Shown here piece after piece: positions 40,276 through 53,188 of a DNA stretch of 64,000 bases (positions are counted from its first letter, which is position 1; every line of letters begins with the position of its first letter). A program made the position numbers and the translations under genes. The notes beneath the pieces are model-generated. The model did no database searches. It had not been told where the DNA came from and saw nothing but the letters and a program-made list of their open reading frames with translations. This DNA is from Strongyloides papillosus (lineage: Eukaryota > Nematoda > Chromadorea > Rhabditida > Strongyloididae). The stretch is taken from NCBI GenBank assembly GCA_005656395.1, contig SRSI01000078.1:2170001-2234000 (forward strand). Direction: 5' to 3'.

Positions 40276-40938
40276 TTATCTAATGCAATTTTCAGGAAAA
40301 CATGAAAGACTGTTATAGAAAAATGCTGTTAATTGCTTTGCATCATTATTATCAAAATTTATCACATAAATACTAGATGGCTCTAAAGGTAATAATTGGA
40401 CTGGTTTAATTCCTCTCCCTAAGATAACAAAGTTAAGAGATCCTTTCTCTCGCAGTTTATTAGCATAAACAATAGAATTTGCTATTTCTTCTTTATCATA
40501 GTTAGAAATAAATACAAATGTTGATAATTTGGTAGTTGAAGGTGTTGTTAAGTTATTAACAGTATTTAAGACATTTGATAATATAAATCCTGGTGATTGT
40601 TTTAATGATTCAATAAATTCTAAAAAATCATCCTTATTCTTGAAATTTCCAAAATTTAAAATAGTATTTATATCTCTACTAAATGTAGTGAAAGACACTT
40701 GAGTAAAGTTTGGTATTTCTGTTGAAATGTTATTTTTAAGAATATTCTTTATATCCATAAATAATCTATTGCTTAAGATATCAGATGATATATCAAAAAC
40801 GATAGAAATATAACATAAATTGGTACTATGGCATGGAATTACATTATCACCTTTTTCTTCTGTCAATTGAATTGTATATGGTTGAGTAACACAACTAATA
40901 GCTAGGAAAAAAAAAATATTTTTAAAAATTACATTCAT
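40276..40938 (-). CDS. Secreted von Willebrand factor A-like domain protein
   Basis: Single exon of 220 aa. I take the second in-frame Met, MNVIFKNIFFFLAISC, because it directly starts a good signal peptide; an upstream Met at 40980 would add 14 residues in front of it. The mature part reads as one VWA-like fold: strand 1 CYISIVFDISSD, then an amphipathic helix, QVSFTTFSRDINTILNF, the helix LSNVLNTVNNL, then STFVFISNYDKEEI and LNFVILGRGIKP. The metal-binding DxSxS of VWA domains is degenerate here (DISSD), so metal-dependent ligand binding is doubtful. Cysteines are few and paired near the ends (CHSTNLC, CFPENC). Partners are unknown. A TATAAATA box lies about 50 nt upstream, suggesting strong regulated expression. 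Confidence 0.75.
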   Translation of the reverse strand: MNVIFKNIFFFLAISCVTQPYTIQLTEEKGDNVIPCHSTNLCYISIVFDISSDILSNRLFMDIKNILKNNISTEIPNFTQVSFTTFSRDINTILNFGNFKNKDDFLEFIESLKQSPGFILSNVLNTVNNLTTPSTTKLSTFVFISNYDKEEIANSIVYANKLREKGSLNFVILGRGIKPVQLLPLEPSSIYVINFDNNDAKQLTAFFYNSLSCFPENCIR

Positions 40939-40987
40939 ATCAAAAGTAGTTTGATAATTGTTAATGCAAAAAATATACAAAATTAAA

Positions 40988-40997
40988 CTATTTATAC
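40988..40997 (-). promoter_or_regulatory. Candidate TATA box of the VWA-like gene
   Basis: Minus-strand GTATAAATAG, 50 nt upstream of the chosen ATG, a near-consensus TATA box at a distance that fits a short 5' UTR. Confidence is limited by the AT-rich background. Confidence 0.35.
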
Positions 40998-43900
40998 AAA
41001 TTTATAAAAGTGTACTTTTATCATCATATTGTATAATTCTTTACTTAAAAGATCAAAAATGTTTGTGCATCTTTCATATTTTAATGTTTTACATCAAAAA
41101 AAAAGTTTCCTTTTAATTTACTATCTTATCTTATATTTATTCAAAAACTACGCAGAATTTTATCAGATAGCTCTAATTTTTTTTATTACTAATAACCAAT
41201 TTTGGTCATACAAAATGGTCAAAATTAGTTCATGTGTAGGAAAAAAACGGATGTGATAAGAAAAAATTAGTCTATAAAATTACTCATAATACTACACGTA
41301 AAATATATATTTGTTATTTGAATAAATTTAAAATGAATGATAATTTTAAAATTTGATACTTACTCTTTCATGTTAAAAGTACACCATTCATATGCAAATG
41401 TTTGCTTTTTTGATAACTTAATAAAATTTATAACAATAAATTTAAAGAAATATCTGAATAGAGAAAAGTTTTAAATAAGATATAATTTTAATGTTGGGTA
41501 ATTTAAATTAATATATATGAATAAATAAACGAAATAATGATAACTTTATTATAATCCAATATTCCAACTTAACTACTTAATTTATTTCATAGTCTAATAA
41601 AAAATACATAAAATTTCCATATATATAAATTTATTTCAGTCACTTTGTATTAATTGTTAAATTTACAATTAAGAATAATTTTTAAGACAACCTGCTTGCT
41701 TTTAGTACAATAGAATTTATCCAATAATTGTCATTAATCCTACTAATTCTTTTATCTCCCCCTCACTGATTGAGTATTTTGTCCTTATAAGAAAACAATG
41801 TATCATGAAATAATTGATTGAATTGTAAAGAAAAGTATGAATAGAATTTAATTAAATAAATTATACTTTTGATTTATGTTATTATTATAATTATAATATT
41901 TACAGTTTTTTTATAATCTCTTGACAGATATATAAGGTTAAAATAGAACTCCTTAGTGTTACTCTTAATCAAGTTTAAACATTTTCATTTTATTTTATCT
42001 TTTATAAAAATTACGGAAAAGTTCAATTCAATGAACCATTACTATAAATATTTTATTTTACTTTTATAAAGATTTACTAAAATTCTTACTTCTCCTAAAT
42101 AATATCAATTATTTTAAAATTTCGTTGGTAGGATTTATTATCCTTTCTAGGCATTTAAAATATATACTAACAAAAATAAATATAATTTATTTTATATAAA
42201 GATAAACATAAAAGTTTCTATGAAAATAATCTAGTATAAAACTAAAATAACATATCCTCTTAGGTTTTAATTTAGATAAATACATATTCAAAAATAAAAT
42301 TTTAAAGTAGATATCTAATTTATTATTACTAATGTATTATAAGTATCTTTTTGAGTTTAAATGGAAGTGTATATTTAGAAGATAAAAACGGTAAGAGGAA
42401 AAATTTGAAAATAGTGATCGTAATTGTTTGAAGCATCCATTAAACATTTAGTACATTTATACAAATATCTGCTATGACGTCTTTTAAAATTTTAGAATGA
42501 AACAATTTTTTTGCTTTTAAAAATAAATAGTAAGATTAATATCTATATAAGTTGTTTCTTTAATGAAAATTCTATTCCACATAACATTGTATATTTTAAT
42601 TTTTACCTTTCTATTATTCTTAGCTTGAAAAAAAACAAGCTATGCATTGAAGGCATAATTATTTGTAATATTTATATACATCTGCTTAGGTAAGATCAAA
42701 ACATTGTATATTTTAAGCATTTCTGATGTCATGTCGGCAATTTTATTTAAAACCTTAGAACAAAAACTAGATCTTGACTTTTATAAAAGTTCATTATCTC
42801 TTTCAAAGTTTTCTTATCAAAACAAAAGTGGCAATAAAGAGATAATCCTCAGCTGCAGAACGACAATTCTACTATTCATTCATTTTACTTAAATTCATAA
42901 AAGAAATTTTGTTCTTGACGTTATGAAATAAGCTAATTAACAATAATTTATCCTCTTTCTGTTTATCCTTCTCTTGATTAAATGTCTATTTTTAAAATAT
43001 ATAAGTATAATGTTTAAGGACTTGTCAAATATGGTATTTTATAAGTTAAATAATAATTTTTCAATTAACAAAATATTAAAGATATGATATATTTAAAAAT
43101 AAAATGTATTTAGGGGAAGAACAATTTTCAATAACAGAATCCTTAAAAATATAATTTATTTATTTTATATTTAAATTAGTATTAAAAATTCCACTAAATT
43201 ATCAATTGCTATTTATCTTTTTTCACACTGAATATATAATTGACATTGAATATTTATATGATATACATTTCAAAAGGAAAATGTTTCAAATCATGAGATA
43301 TTTCTATTATCTAAAAGTCAAGATGTAATAAAAAGATATGCCATATAATGTTATATTATGACGCTTTTAAAATTAAATCATTATGTTAATAATTTTAACC
43401 ATTGTTATAATTAAATTATTCTCACTACATACAGGAAGGAAAATAAAATTTGTCATATATATCTTTCCCACAATCTTACTTTTCCATTGTAATTTATTTT
43501 TAAACTTCATTTTATTAATTAAAATATATAATGTAAGTGTAAAAAGTTTATTTTTAAAAATGTATGAGTTAATTTTTCTAAAATTTTCCTGTCATTTTCA
43601 CTTTTCATTAATGTTTCATAAAACTTACATATATAAGTATATTTATGTATATATTTTAACATTCTGCTATGTTATATCTCTATTAATCTTAAATACATTT
43701 TCTGAAATTTAAGATTTTTTAAACAACGTAAGTTGGCATAAACTTTGTTTATTTACCTAAATTTTTAATATATACTCCTAACCGAGAGTGAGAGAAAATC
43801 ATCACCTGTCCTTATATTTAGATATTAGATATCATTATATCAACTTTACTGTATCATTATATAAACATGCGTGTAAACATGGAATAAGATTTTAAGATTA

Positions 43901-46054
43901 TTATATAAATAGAATGCATAAGAAAATCAAGTTTATTATTTGATTTTTATTATATTTCAATTATTATTATTTTAGGTGTTAGGATCAATTGCATATTTTA
44001 AATTTATAGTCATTAAATTAAAAAGGATTAATGAGAATACTATTAATTAAAAATATCTCACTTTTTTGATCATATCACCTCTTAGACCATCTGGTGGTAG
44101 GTATAATTAAAAGAAATATGAGTTTCTTTGCCATTTGTTAAATAATTGTTTTATAATAACTTTATTAATGAAAAAAAATATATATCTTGGATAATTGAAA
44201 AATTATTGTATTGTTTTCCATTCATCTCATGTATCATTTTAACAGTCTTTTTACAATTATCCTTAATGTATATTGTATATTGTGTCAAATAAAATAATTA
44301 CAATATTACAAACTTTTAAATTACTAAGATCCATTTAGTTAATAAGAATCTGTTACTAATAATTATATAATTACCAAGCACACTGTCTTTTTCTTTAATA
44401 TTATTACAATTTCAAACAAATGTTTTTATGTTCCTTTAAAAGGTTATCATTTGTTCTTAAAATATACACATAATACATCCTCCTTTTTATTTTTATATTT
44501 CATTTTCTAATATTATCTTATAAATATATATTTGGCAAAATTGAATGTTCTATTATTAAAAGGTTTAAGATTCTGTTAAACTTGATATTGCGTAAATTAC
44601 ACTTTGATATAATTATCGAAATAAGATGTTAATTCAATGGTGCGGCTTCTTTATATCTTATTTTATAAATTTGGGCTTTTAACTTTGATAAAGTGCTTTC
44701 ATAATAACTTTTCAATACTTCTAGCTAAAATATGTACATATTATATTCTTCTGTTTTAGAGATTATCCTTAATTACTTATTCATATACGTTACTGTCTGT
44801 TTTTGTTTTTTTATTGCATAAAGAAAAGTTTGCCGATTGTAAATTTGTACTTAATATTTTTAACAAACCATTTATTAATGTATAAGTATATATTAATTAA
44901 TCAACAATCATTTTATTCTCCTTTCTAGCAGACTGTCATTTTAAGATGCATTAATTTTAAAAAAAACACTTCAGAGTTGCTAAACTATTAATACGCCACT
45001 TTTACCATGCAGATGTTATTTATTTACTTTTTTGATATATATAGAAAGCTACTTTGTGAAATTACCTTTTTTACTCAGAAGTCTTTATATATGTTGTTTG
45101 CGGTTGACTAATCAAATTAATTACCACTTATTTAAAGTATTTAAAAATTACCCTTTTCATTAACTAAACATTTAAAATTGGCACGCTTTTATTTTCTATC
45201 CACTTCTAGTATAGTGCGCAGTCGTGCTGTTAAAAAAATGAATTATTAATAACTATATATTAATAAGTTATAGGGGATAAATAGATAATCCGTCATAACG
45301 TTTTTTAAAAAATAAACATTTTTATAATTTCTATTATATTTTATTCACCATTGTTACTATAATACCTATGATATATTATTGGTTTACCTTTCAAGAATAT
45401 ATTATAGACAATTTTTGTCTAATCATTAATGTCACTATATCCGCTTATAGGTAAACGAGCCACTCCACCTCTTAGAATATAATCTAAATCTATGTTGTCA
45501 TATAATAAATGTTGAATTTTTATCCCTATATCAATGTATTTGTAATTTTTTACTTAAGTTATTAAATGTTTTTACTTTATTGTAGAACTTTTTAATATAT
45601 ATTTTTACTTATATATATCTTTGCCATGATCTTACTTTTGTTTAATGAAAACACTCATATATTTCATTGTGCCGACAAAACACATCCTTTGTCTGATACC
45701 TTATCTCGTTTTATTATTACATAATTATCAAACAGTTGTGAACAATTTTGACATTCTAATAAGTATCTTCAATTTATCTGATGAGGATATAATCAACTAT
45801 CATCAAATACTTTTTTTTATTATTATATAACTTAAATTTACTTAGCAGTTTATGTTCTCTTCATAAATCATATACTGGAATTTTATTTTTTTTAGTAACT
45901 CTTATTTTAAAATTACTTTTATAAGTTTATATGTTTACCATAGTTAAAAACGAATAAAATTCTTATTGTAATTCTAAAATTATAACCGTTTTTTGCACGT
46001 ATAATATTTAAATATTCTAAAAATAACTAATGATCTTTATTTTAAGAAATCACG
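40998..46054. other. 5-kb gene-free AT-rich region
   Basis: No supported gene on either strand. Open frames such as 43383-43712 (+) are Ile/Leu/Phe/Lys-rich by composition, not by descent from a known protein, and have no plausible splice partners. Confidence 0.5.
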
Positions 46055-48306
46055 ATGCATCCATATATTACGATTGTAATATTAATTTTATTCAATTTAA
46101 ATAAATTGTGTTTTTCTCGAATATATGAAAGAAATAGTAGTGAAATATTAGAACGGAGATATCCTCAAGCCATTATTATTGGTGTTAAAAAAAGTGGAAC
46201 TAGAGCATTGCTAGAATTTTTGAAATTAAATAAAAAAATTAAGGCCCCTGGGCCAGAGGTTCATTATTTTGATAAAAATTATAATAAAGGACTGGATTGG
46301 TATAGGTATGTTTTTAATTTTAATTATTTTTTTATACTATAAACATTATTCCACTATAATTATTTTTTTATTTTTTAAAGTTATTATGATAAAGTAATAA
46401 AAGTGTTTTTATTAAGGTCATTTTAATCAATTTAATTAGGGACATATTGTGATATCACTTTTTAAAATTTAATAATTGTTAGATTTATTAATTGATTAAG
46501 AAGGTTTTCTGTCCCTCAAAACATTAAGATTTTACATTACGGCTCATAAAATTCTGATTCATGACATGTCACATAATAAGAATTTACCTTTATTGAAATG
46601 TTTATACACATATCAGCTAAATATTTTTTTAGGTTATTATATTTATAATCTTCTTTTTCTATTAGGGGTTCTCTAATATGTATGATAGAATACTTTAGGC
46701 GATTTTTTGTATAATAGATGAATTTTTCTTTAGTGTAAATAATACAATTTTTATTTAATAATAAATTATTAAATTATTAATTAAGATAAGATTAATTTAA
46801 TAACGATGCAATAATTTCATAGTGTAATTCTATTATGTACCTGATTTGGTACATTTTTAATTAACAAAAATGTACTGAGATGAAACGACATGATCATTAA
46901 TATTTATCTAATTTAAACCAATATCCTTCTTCATTTATAAATATTTCTTTTAGATTGTTCATGAATCTATAAGTATAACACTTTTTACATAATATATACA
47001 CCTAATGGTAATCTTAATTTAGTTTAAAAGTTGTATACTTTTATAACAAAAGATAAAAATATCTATGTTTCAAGTAATTGATGCAAATTAAAAAGATTCT
47101 TATAACTTCACACTAATTAAATAAGCATACTGTATTTGATAAGTAGTTTATATAATTTTAACAATAGTAAAATATTGAAAAAAAATTCCTTTGCCACATT
47201 AATTAAATGATTTATATTACCAATGTGTTTAAATATCCTTATAATATAAATCACATTAGTTTTATATCTTAAAAATATTAGCATCACTTTAAACAAGAAT
47301 ATTTCAATTACCTACTATTTGAATGTGGCAAAGAAAAAAATTGAGTATTATAAATGTAAAATAATTAATAAACTCATCGCCAATTTGTCAATTGAATTGT
47401 TAGTTTGCTATGACATATTTACAATTATCAATAATTAGTTATAATATATATCACTATTTCTGTTAACTGTCAAAAACATAATATAAGAACAAATCATTTA
47501 TCACACATAAATATCTTTCTGTTTAAAGTTAAACAATATAAAAGAAACAGATGACAAAGAATTAAGTTAAAATATGATTATTATGCTTATTATACTTTAT
47601 ATCAATTAATTGATAATATATCTTTAGATCACAATTACCAGAAGCAAAAAAAGATGATATTATTATAGAGAAGAGTCCTGGATATTTTGTAAATCTATTA
47701 ACACCAGAACGTGTCTACAATTTAGATTCAAAAATGAAATTAATTTTAGTGGTAAGGAATCCAATAGTTAGAGCTATATCTGATTACACTCAAGCAAAAA
47801 GTAGAAAAGTTAAAACAATATCAAATACCTTTGAAGACATGGTTTTATGTAATGAGAAAAATAAAAAAAAACTGTAAAGATGGTATCAATTCATCATGGG
47901 GTGCCATTAAAATTGGTATTTATCATAAATATCTACAAAATTGGTTAAAATATTTTCCATTAGAACAAATATTATTTATTGATGGAGAAAATTTAATTGT
48001 AAATCCTGCTGAAGAAGTTAATCGGGCAGAAAAGTTTTTAGGACTTGCTCCAGGTACGAAAAAATTATTATAATTTATTAATATTAAAAATTTTTAGTTG
48101 TAACAAAAGGAAATTTTGTTCATGATCCTGTCAAAGGTTTTCCATGTGTAAAATATAATGATAGTCACGTACGTTGCCTAGGGAAAACAAAAGGGCGAAA
48201 ACATCCTAGAGTAAAAAGAGCCGTAACAGAACAAATGAAAAATTTTTACAAAGTAGAGAATGAAAAATTCTTCACTCTTATTCGTAAACGTTTTAATTGG
48301 TTGTAG
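46055..48306 (+). CDS. Heparan sulfate 3-O-sulfotransferase, with a homopolymer frame break
   Basis: Exons 46055-46305, 47628-48053 and 48098-48306, about 294 aa. [15 protein letters not shown] is a signal or signal-anchor for the Golgi lumen. The 5'-phosphosulfate loop is [17 protein letters not shown], the catalytic Glu lies in GPEVHYFD (E68), EKSPGYF follows, the 3'-phosphate loop is [14 protein letters not shown], and the C-terminal family block is GFPCVKYN...[11 protein letters not shown]. These enzymes use PAPS to add 3-O-sulfate to glucosamine in heparan sulfate; C. elegans homologues are hst-3.1 and hst-3.2. At 47863-47871 a run of nine A breaks the frame, giving a stop at 47875; the protein resumes in the next frame at once ([12 protein letters not shown]), so an eight-A run would keep it open. 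This is either an assembly error or a very young lesion. Intron 1 is 1.3 kb. Confidence 0.88.
46306..47627 (+). other. Long first intron of the 3-OST gene
   Basis: 1322 nt, GTATG...TCTTTAG, phase 2. It holds a 12-bp inverted repeat (47189-47200 and 47322-47333, CTTTGCCACATT) that could mark a small MITE; otherwise featureless. Confidence 0.65.
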
Positions 48307-49773
48307 AAGAAAACTATAATTAACAATTTTTGTTGTCTAGGCATTTAAAAAAAGATCCCAAATGATACAAATATATATTATCCGGTGAAATTGTAATAAT
48401 TGTGTAGTTTGAAATATGTTGACAAGATTTAAATTCTAAAGATAATAACTAGTATAAATGTACTTTAAAATATTTTTTAAATAACATTAATTTTATATGT
48501 ATATTACAAAATAATTAATTATGTTTATTATAAATGGTTATGAATAAATGAATTATAATAGAATTAATAAATTTGTTAATACTTTAATTTTGAAAAATAA
48601 ATATTTTCCATTATAAAAAAATTAGTATAAGAAAACATAAAAATGAATTCATTGTTTTTTTTTCTATTTTTACACTCTAATTAATAAATAAAAAACATTG
48701 GTTTGTTTGAAAGTGTTGGAAATTTTCACTGCAATTAAAGTTTAAATTTTCTTATTAAAGTTGAACACTTTAAAGTCTTAATTACTTATTACTCTACATA
48801 AATACAAAAGGGAAAATTATTTAATAGAATTTAATTTCTTATCGTCCGAATAAAATTTTCTTTTCAATTATGATCAATTTTTCTTCAATTCATATTTTCT
48901 TATTTTGAAAAAAATATTTAATAACCTTTAAAATGTTTTAACTTCATTATTTCGTTCATACATTATTAAAATTATTATATAAATATGTATATTTATTTAC
49001 ATATTATTTTGACCGAATGTTAATATATATTATGTCCATCTTCTTGTTATTAGAAAAAAATATAAAAATAACAGACCACTATAGTTAAAATATTTAACAT
49101 TAGATAGTATCATATTTCAAATATTTTAATTTTTGATTTTTTATTATCATTATCACATTTCAAATAAATAAATAATATATTAAATAGAACGTTAACTTTT
49201 GTAAAATTACTTTCTATTAATTATGTAAAGGTAAAAATACGAAGTTTCTTTTGATGATATCTTAAAATTAATGAGATTGCTTTGGCGTTTGTAGTAAACT
49301 TCATTTACTTCCTATTTAATTTAAAATTTTATCTTTAAAAATTTTTCGTACCTAATTTCGTACAATATAGTAATGATAAAATTAATTATCATGCAATATA
49401 GATGATAAGGGAGGAAGAAAATTACTTCCAAGAACTCGATTTATTTCATAATTATTATTTAACACCTATAAAAACCTTTCTTTACAAATTTGGAGTACTC
49501 AATTAATTAATAAGGCGGAATTTTACTTTGGTTTAATGCAAAGAAAATGCACCTGAATTGTTACATACATTATTGCATTTTATCTTTATAATAACGAAAC
49601 TTTATCCAACCCATAAAATCTAAATAAAATGGCCTAATTTTAGAAGTTAAAGTTTCCTCAAGAAAAGTATTTATATCATACCACATTTTATTTAGTTTCA
49701 TTAGTACCTTTTATAATATTGAAAGGTTAATTTGAAATTTTAGGATAATTCTAAGTAATATTAATTAATTAAC
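48307..49773. other. Intergenic region between 3-OST and MLT-10-like genes
   Basis: 1.5 kb of AT-rich DNA containing the 3' end of the 3-OST transcript and the promoter of the MLT-10-like gene. No gene or repeat was recognised. Confidence 0.5.
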
Positions 49774-51862
49774 ATGGTGATTAACTGTTTAGTTTTGATA
49801 TTCTTATCACTAATTGCTCCTGTTTATCGTAAGTTACCTATTTTTTAATTTGTCTGTTATCATAAAAATCATGCTAATATTTTAAGTTCAACAAACAACA
49901 ACATTACCACAGTTATCTGAGGAAGAATTTGCCAAAAAACTCAACGAGAAATATTATGATGGTGAAGCATTAAATATACCAATTGGTGAAGACGCTGTTC
50001 ATGACCTTCAAAAACATTGGAGTGAACAAGCTATTTCAGGTCTGATGGCTGCAGTCTCATCATATAAAATGCATTTAATGAAGAAAGATGCAAAAAATGA
50101 ACTTGAAAATTGTTCAAAACAAGCATACAATATTAAAGATCATGCTAAATGTGTATCTAAGGCCTTGGAAACTATTGAAAGTAAAAAACGTAACAGATGG
50201 ACGGTATTTACCGGAAAATCAAAAAAAGTATCATCTAAAATTGTTGTTGAAAGATCTAAAAGAGATATTAGTAATTATAAGATAAAAAAAATGGATAGTT
50301 ATAAATTAAAAGATAAAACTGATCAAGGGGTTTTGACAACATTAGCAAAATATTTACAGGAAACCATACGTATTGTTAAAAATAAAAATGAAACAAAAAG
50401 TTGGAGGAGAGTAATTAATGAAGTTAAAACTATGGGAAAAGAAATTGAAATGGAAGAAAGTATACAAGAACAAAATATGAAAAAGTTTGGAAATACAATC
50501 TCCAAAAATTTACTTAAAAAAATAAAAGACGAAAAAGATGCTAAAGTATATCAAGAAAAGTATGAAAAAGTTAAAGATATTAGACTTCCGCTGAAATTTT
50601 TGAGAGAAGCTGTTAAAATAGGAATGAGCTTAAGTGGAGCTAACACATCTAACTTTGACAGTAAAACAATTAAACTTCTATCACCAAGATTTTTATCATT
50701 GGTACCTGATCAAACTGGAAATGATACCGTTAATCTTTTGTCTCCATCACTCTTTAGTTTACATAGTGATGGTTCAAATGACGAAGCAACATTTAGTTTA
50801 AGAAAACTTCTTGGTATTGTTACACCAAATGATCAAGATGCTTGGCTTGATTTCATTGTTGAAGCTGCTGGAGTTTCTGATTCTATTGAAGATAAACAGA
50901 AACTTTTAAAAGAGAAAAGGAAAAAAGAGATGGTTGGTATGCATGGTGAGAAATTATATTTTACAAAAGAGAATGTAACCAAACGATATGGTGATGAGGA
51001 AAAAAGAAAGATTGAAGTTTTTGAGAAATTATCAAGCACATACTCAAAAAAACAAATTACTGATCTTGATAAAAAAGGTTTTGCTTTAATGTCTAAATCA
51101 CAAATGGAAACTGTTTATGGAAGTGGTTCACCATATAATTCAAGTGAAGCATTACAAAGTTTAGCAGATATTAATGAAAAAAATTTCTTAGAAATTGTTA
51201 TTAAGACAATTAGAGATATTGCTGATGGAAAATTGGAATCAAATTATGATATTAAAAGAGGAAATAGAAGAAAACGTGCTATTGTTGGTTCACCATTCGT
51301 ACTTTCTCCATTAACATTTGCCGGTACAGCATTATCACAAGCAGTTGTTCTTTCACCATTGGTTTTATCTCCAATTACACTTTCTCCAGCAGTTCTTGGA
51401 CCAATTATTCTATCTCCATGGGTATTTGTTCCATTGGTATTGTCACCTCGTGTACTTTCACCACTTGTTCTTTCACCATTGGTTGGATCTCCAATTATTC
51501 TTTCACCATTAGTTCTCCATCCACTTATTTTGGTTCCTGGTGTAATGAATCCTTTCGTTCTATCTCCATTTGTACTCAGTCCTTTCATTCTTTCTCCACA
51601 AGTAAGTTTTTTTTTATAATATATTTTATTAATTTTTTAGGCCTTAACTCCTGTTATTCTTTCACCATTTGCCTTATCTCCTCTTATCTTAACACCTATG
51701 GTTCTCTCTCCATTAGTTCTCTCTCCATTTGTTCTTTCACCAATTATATTGTCACCACAAGCATTATTTGCAGTCGTACTAAGTCCATATGCCTTGTCAC
51801 CATTGGTAGAATCAAAACTTATTGCTTCAGAAGTTGTATTATCACCAAGTTGGCTCAGTTAA
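49774..51862 (+). CDS. MLT-10-like moulting cycle protein with LSP pentapeptide repeats
   Basis: Exons 49774-49828, 49887-51601 and 51641-51862 give 663 aa. A signal peptide ([18 protein letters not shown]) precedes a Lys/Glu-rich, mostly helical domain (about 20-500) and then about 28 tandem pentapeptides of the form x-V/I-L-S-P, to the C-terminus. This pairing of a helical domain with Leu-Ser-Pro repeats is the hallmark of the nematode MLT-10 family; in C. elegans mlt-10 is expressed in epidermis and needed for moulting. A basic site RRKR just before the repeats (near 51270) and RSKR near 50250 suit furin-like cleavage, which would free the repeat region. The last intron falls within repeat unit 18. 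A structural cuticle or matrix role is inferred from the family. Confidence 0.92.
51344..51801 (+). repeat. 15-bp coding tandem repeat (LSP pentapeptides)
   Basis: About 28 copies of a 15-bp unit encoding x-V/I-L-S-P, interrupted only by the 39-nt intron 51602-51640. Codons vary (CTT TCA CCA, CTT TCT CCA, TTA TCT CCT), so copies are old rather than freshly amplified. Variant units include [25 protein letters not shown] and QALFA. Confidence 0.93.
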
Positions 51863-53188
51863 GAATTTTAAAACAAAAAACTTTTTAATATCAAAAATTT
51901 TTCTCTTAAACGCAATTATATATTAATTTATTTTTTTTAATGAATGAATAAACAATTAAATTACTAAACATTTTTTTCATTTTCATCATATTATAAATAC
52001 CATCTGTTTGAATTAAATAATTCATATTTTGATGTATAGTATAAATTCACTAAATTGTCATTATGATAATATGTCGTTAATAGTATTACCAAAATATTTT
52101 AATTTTAAAATAGACTACAAATTATTGTTATAAGATAATTACTGTGTAAAATTACTTTTTTTTTATTATATATATCTTTATTTAAGTATATTACTACAAT
52201 ATACTAACACATTTAACACAAATGTAATCTTTTAAAAAGATCAAATACTTTTAAAAATTCATAGTACAAACTTTTTCTTTAATTGGAAGATGATAAGTAT
52301 TAATCAGACAAGTTTATTCAGTAGATAATTGACTTAAATAGTCTTCCTATAAAATGGACATATTTTAATAGTATTGAATATTATTATTTTATTTATCCAT
52401 TAGAATAGATATATTAGACATTCTTCAGGTCAAATACTGTGTAATCACATTGTTGTTTGCCATAAATTACTCTATACTTTCATTAAAATGTTTTTAAAAT
52501 AATATTTGTGATTATAATTCAATTTTAATAATTGTAATTCAGGTGTCGTAACTAAGATTTTAAAGGAGGGAATTTTTTTTTCTTTAAGTGTTATCGGATT
52601 AAAAAAGAATATTAACCTAAAAATATAAGATAATATTTAAACTTAAAATTAATAAAAAGTTATGAAATATTAAGTGAAAAGGAGTACTTAGGAGATACAT
52701 TAATTTGTTATATTAATCAAAAATCATTTTATTAAAAGTAAAGTCAGGAAAAATTTAAAGTTTTGATGCAAAAATTTTTTAATATTCTCATAAAAAAGTA
52801 TTTTTCTAGGGTAAAACGTTTTTTGGATTTATTACTTATTCACTAACTACAGTTTTCTTTTTTTTAAATTTTTAAAATTTGTGTTTGCAAATATTTTTCC
52901 CTTTTTGTACAAAAAGTAGATTTTATTTAATAAAAATAATATTTAAATATATTCAGAAACCATGAATTAAAATCAAAAATAAATACAAACTCTGATATTT
53001 AAATGCGAATAATTATAACCATTATTGAATCAAATGTAAACTTTGAGATTATTTTTTAAAAACAAAGAATTAATAAGACTAAGTAACTTAAGAAAGTTCA
53101 TATTTTAAAGATTTTTAGAAATGTTACTACATATGTATTAATATTTTTTATGTTATAAGAAAATTATTTTTCAATTTTTGAATACAAT
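51863..53188. other. Convergent intergenic region
   Basis: 1.3 kb between the MLT-10-like stop and the GPCR stop, AT-rich, without recognisable genes or repeats. Confidence 0.5.

Noticed and set aside
43383..43712. 109-codon plus-strand open frame resembling a hydrophobic protein
   Set aside because: Hydrophobicity follows from AT-rich codons; no homology, no neighbouring exons.
51244..51588. Gly/Arg/Thr-rich open frame on the minus strand, seemingly a repetitive protein
   Set aside because: It is the antisense reading of the 15-bp LSP repeat; the plus strand carries the signal peptide, introns and family match.
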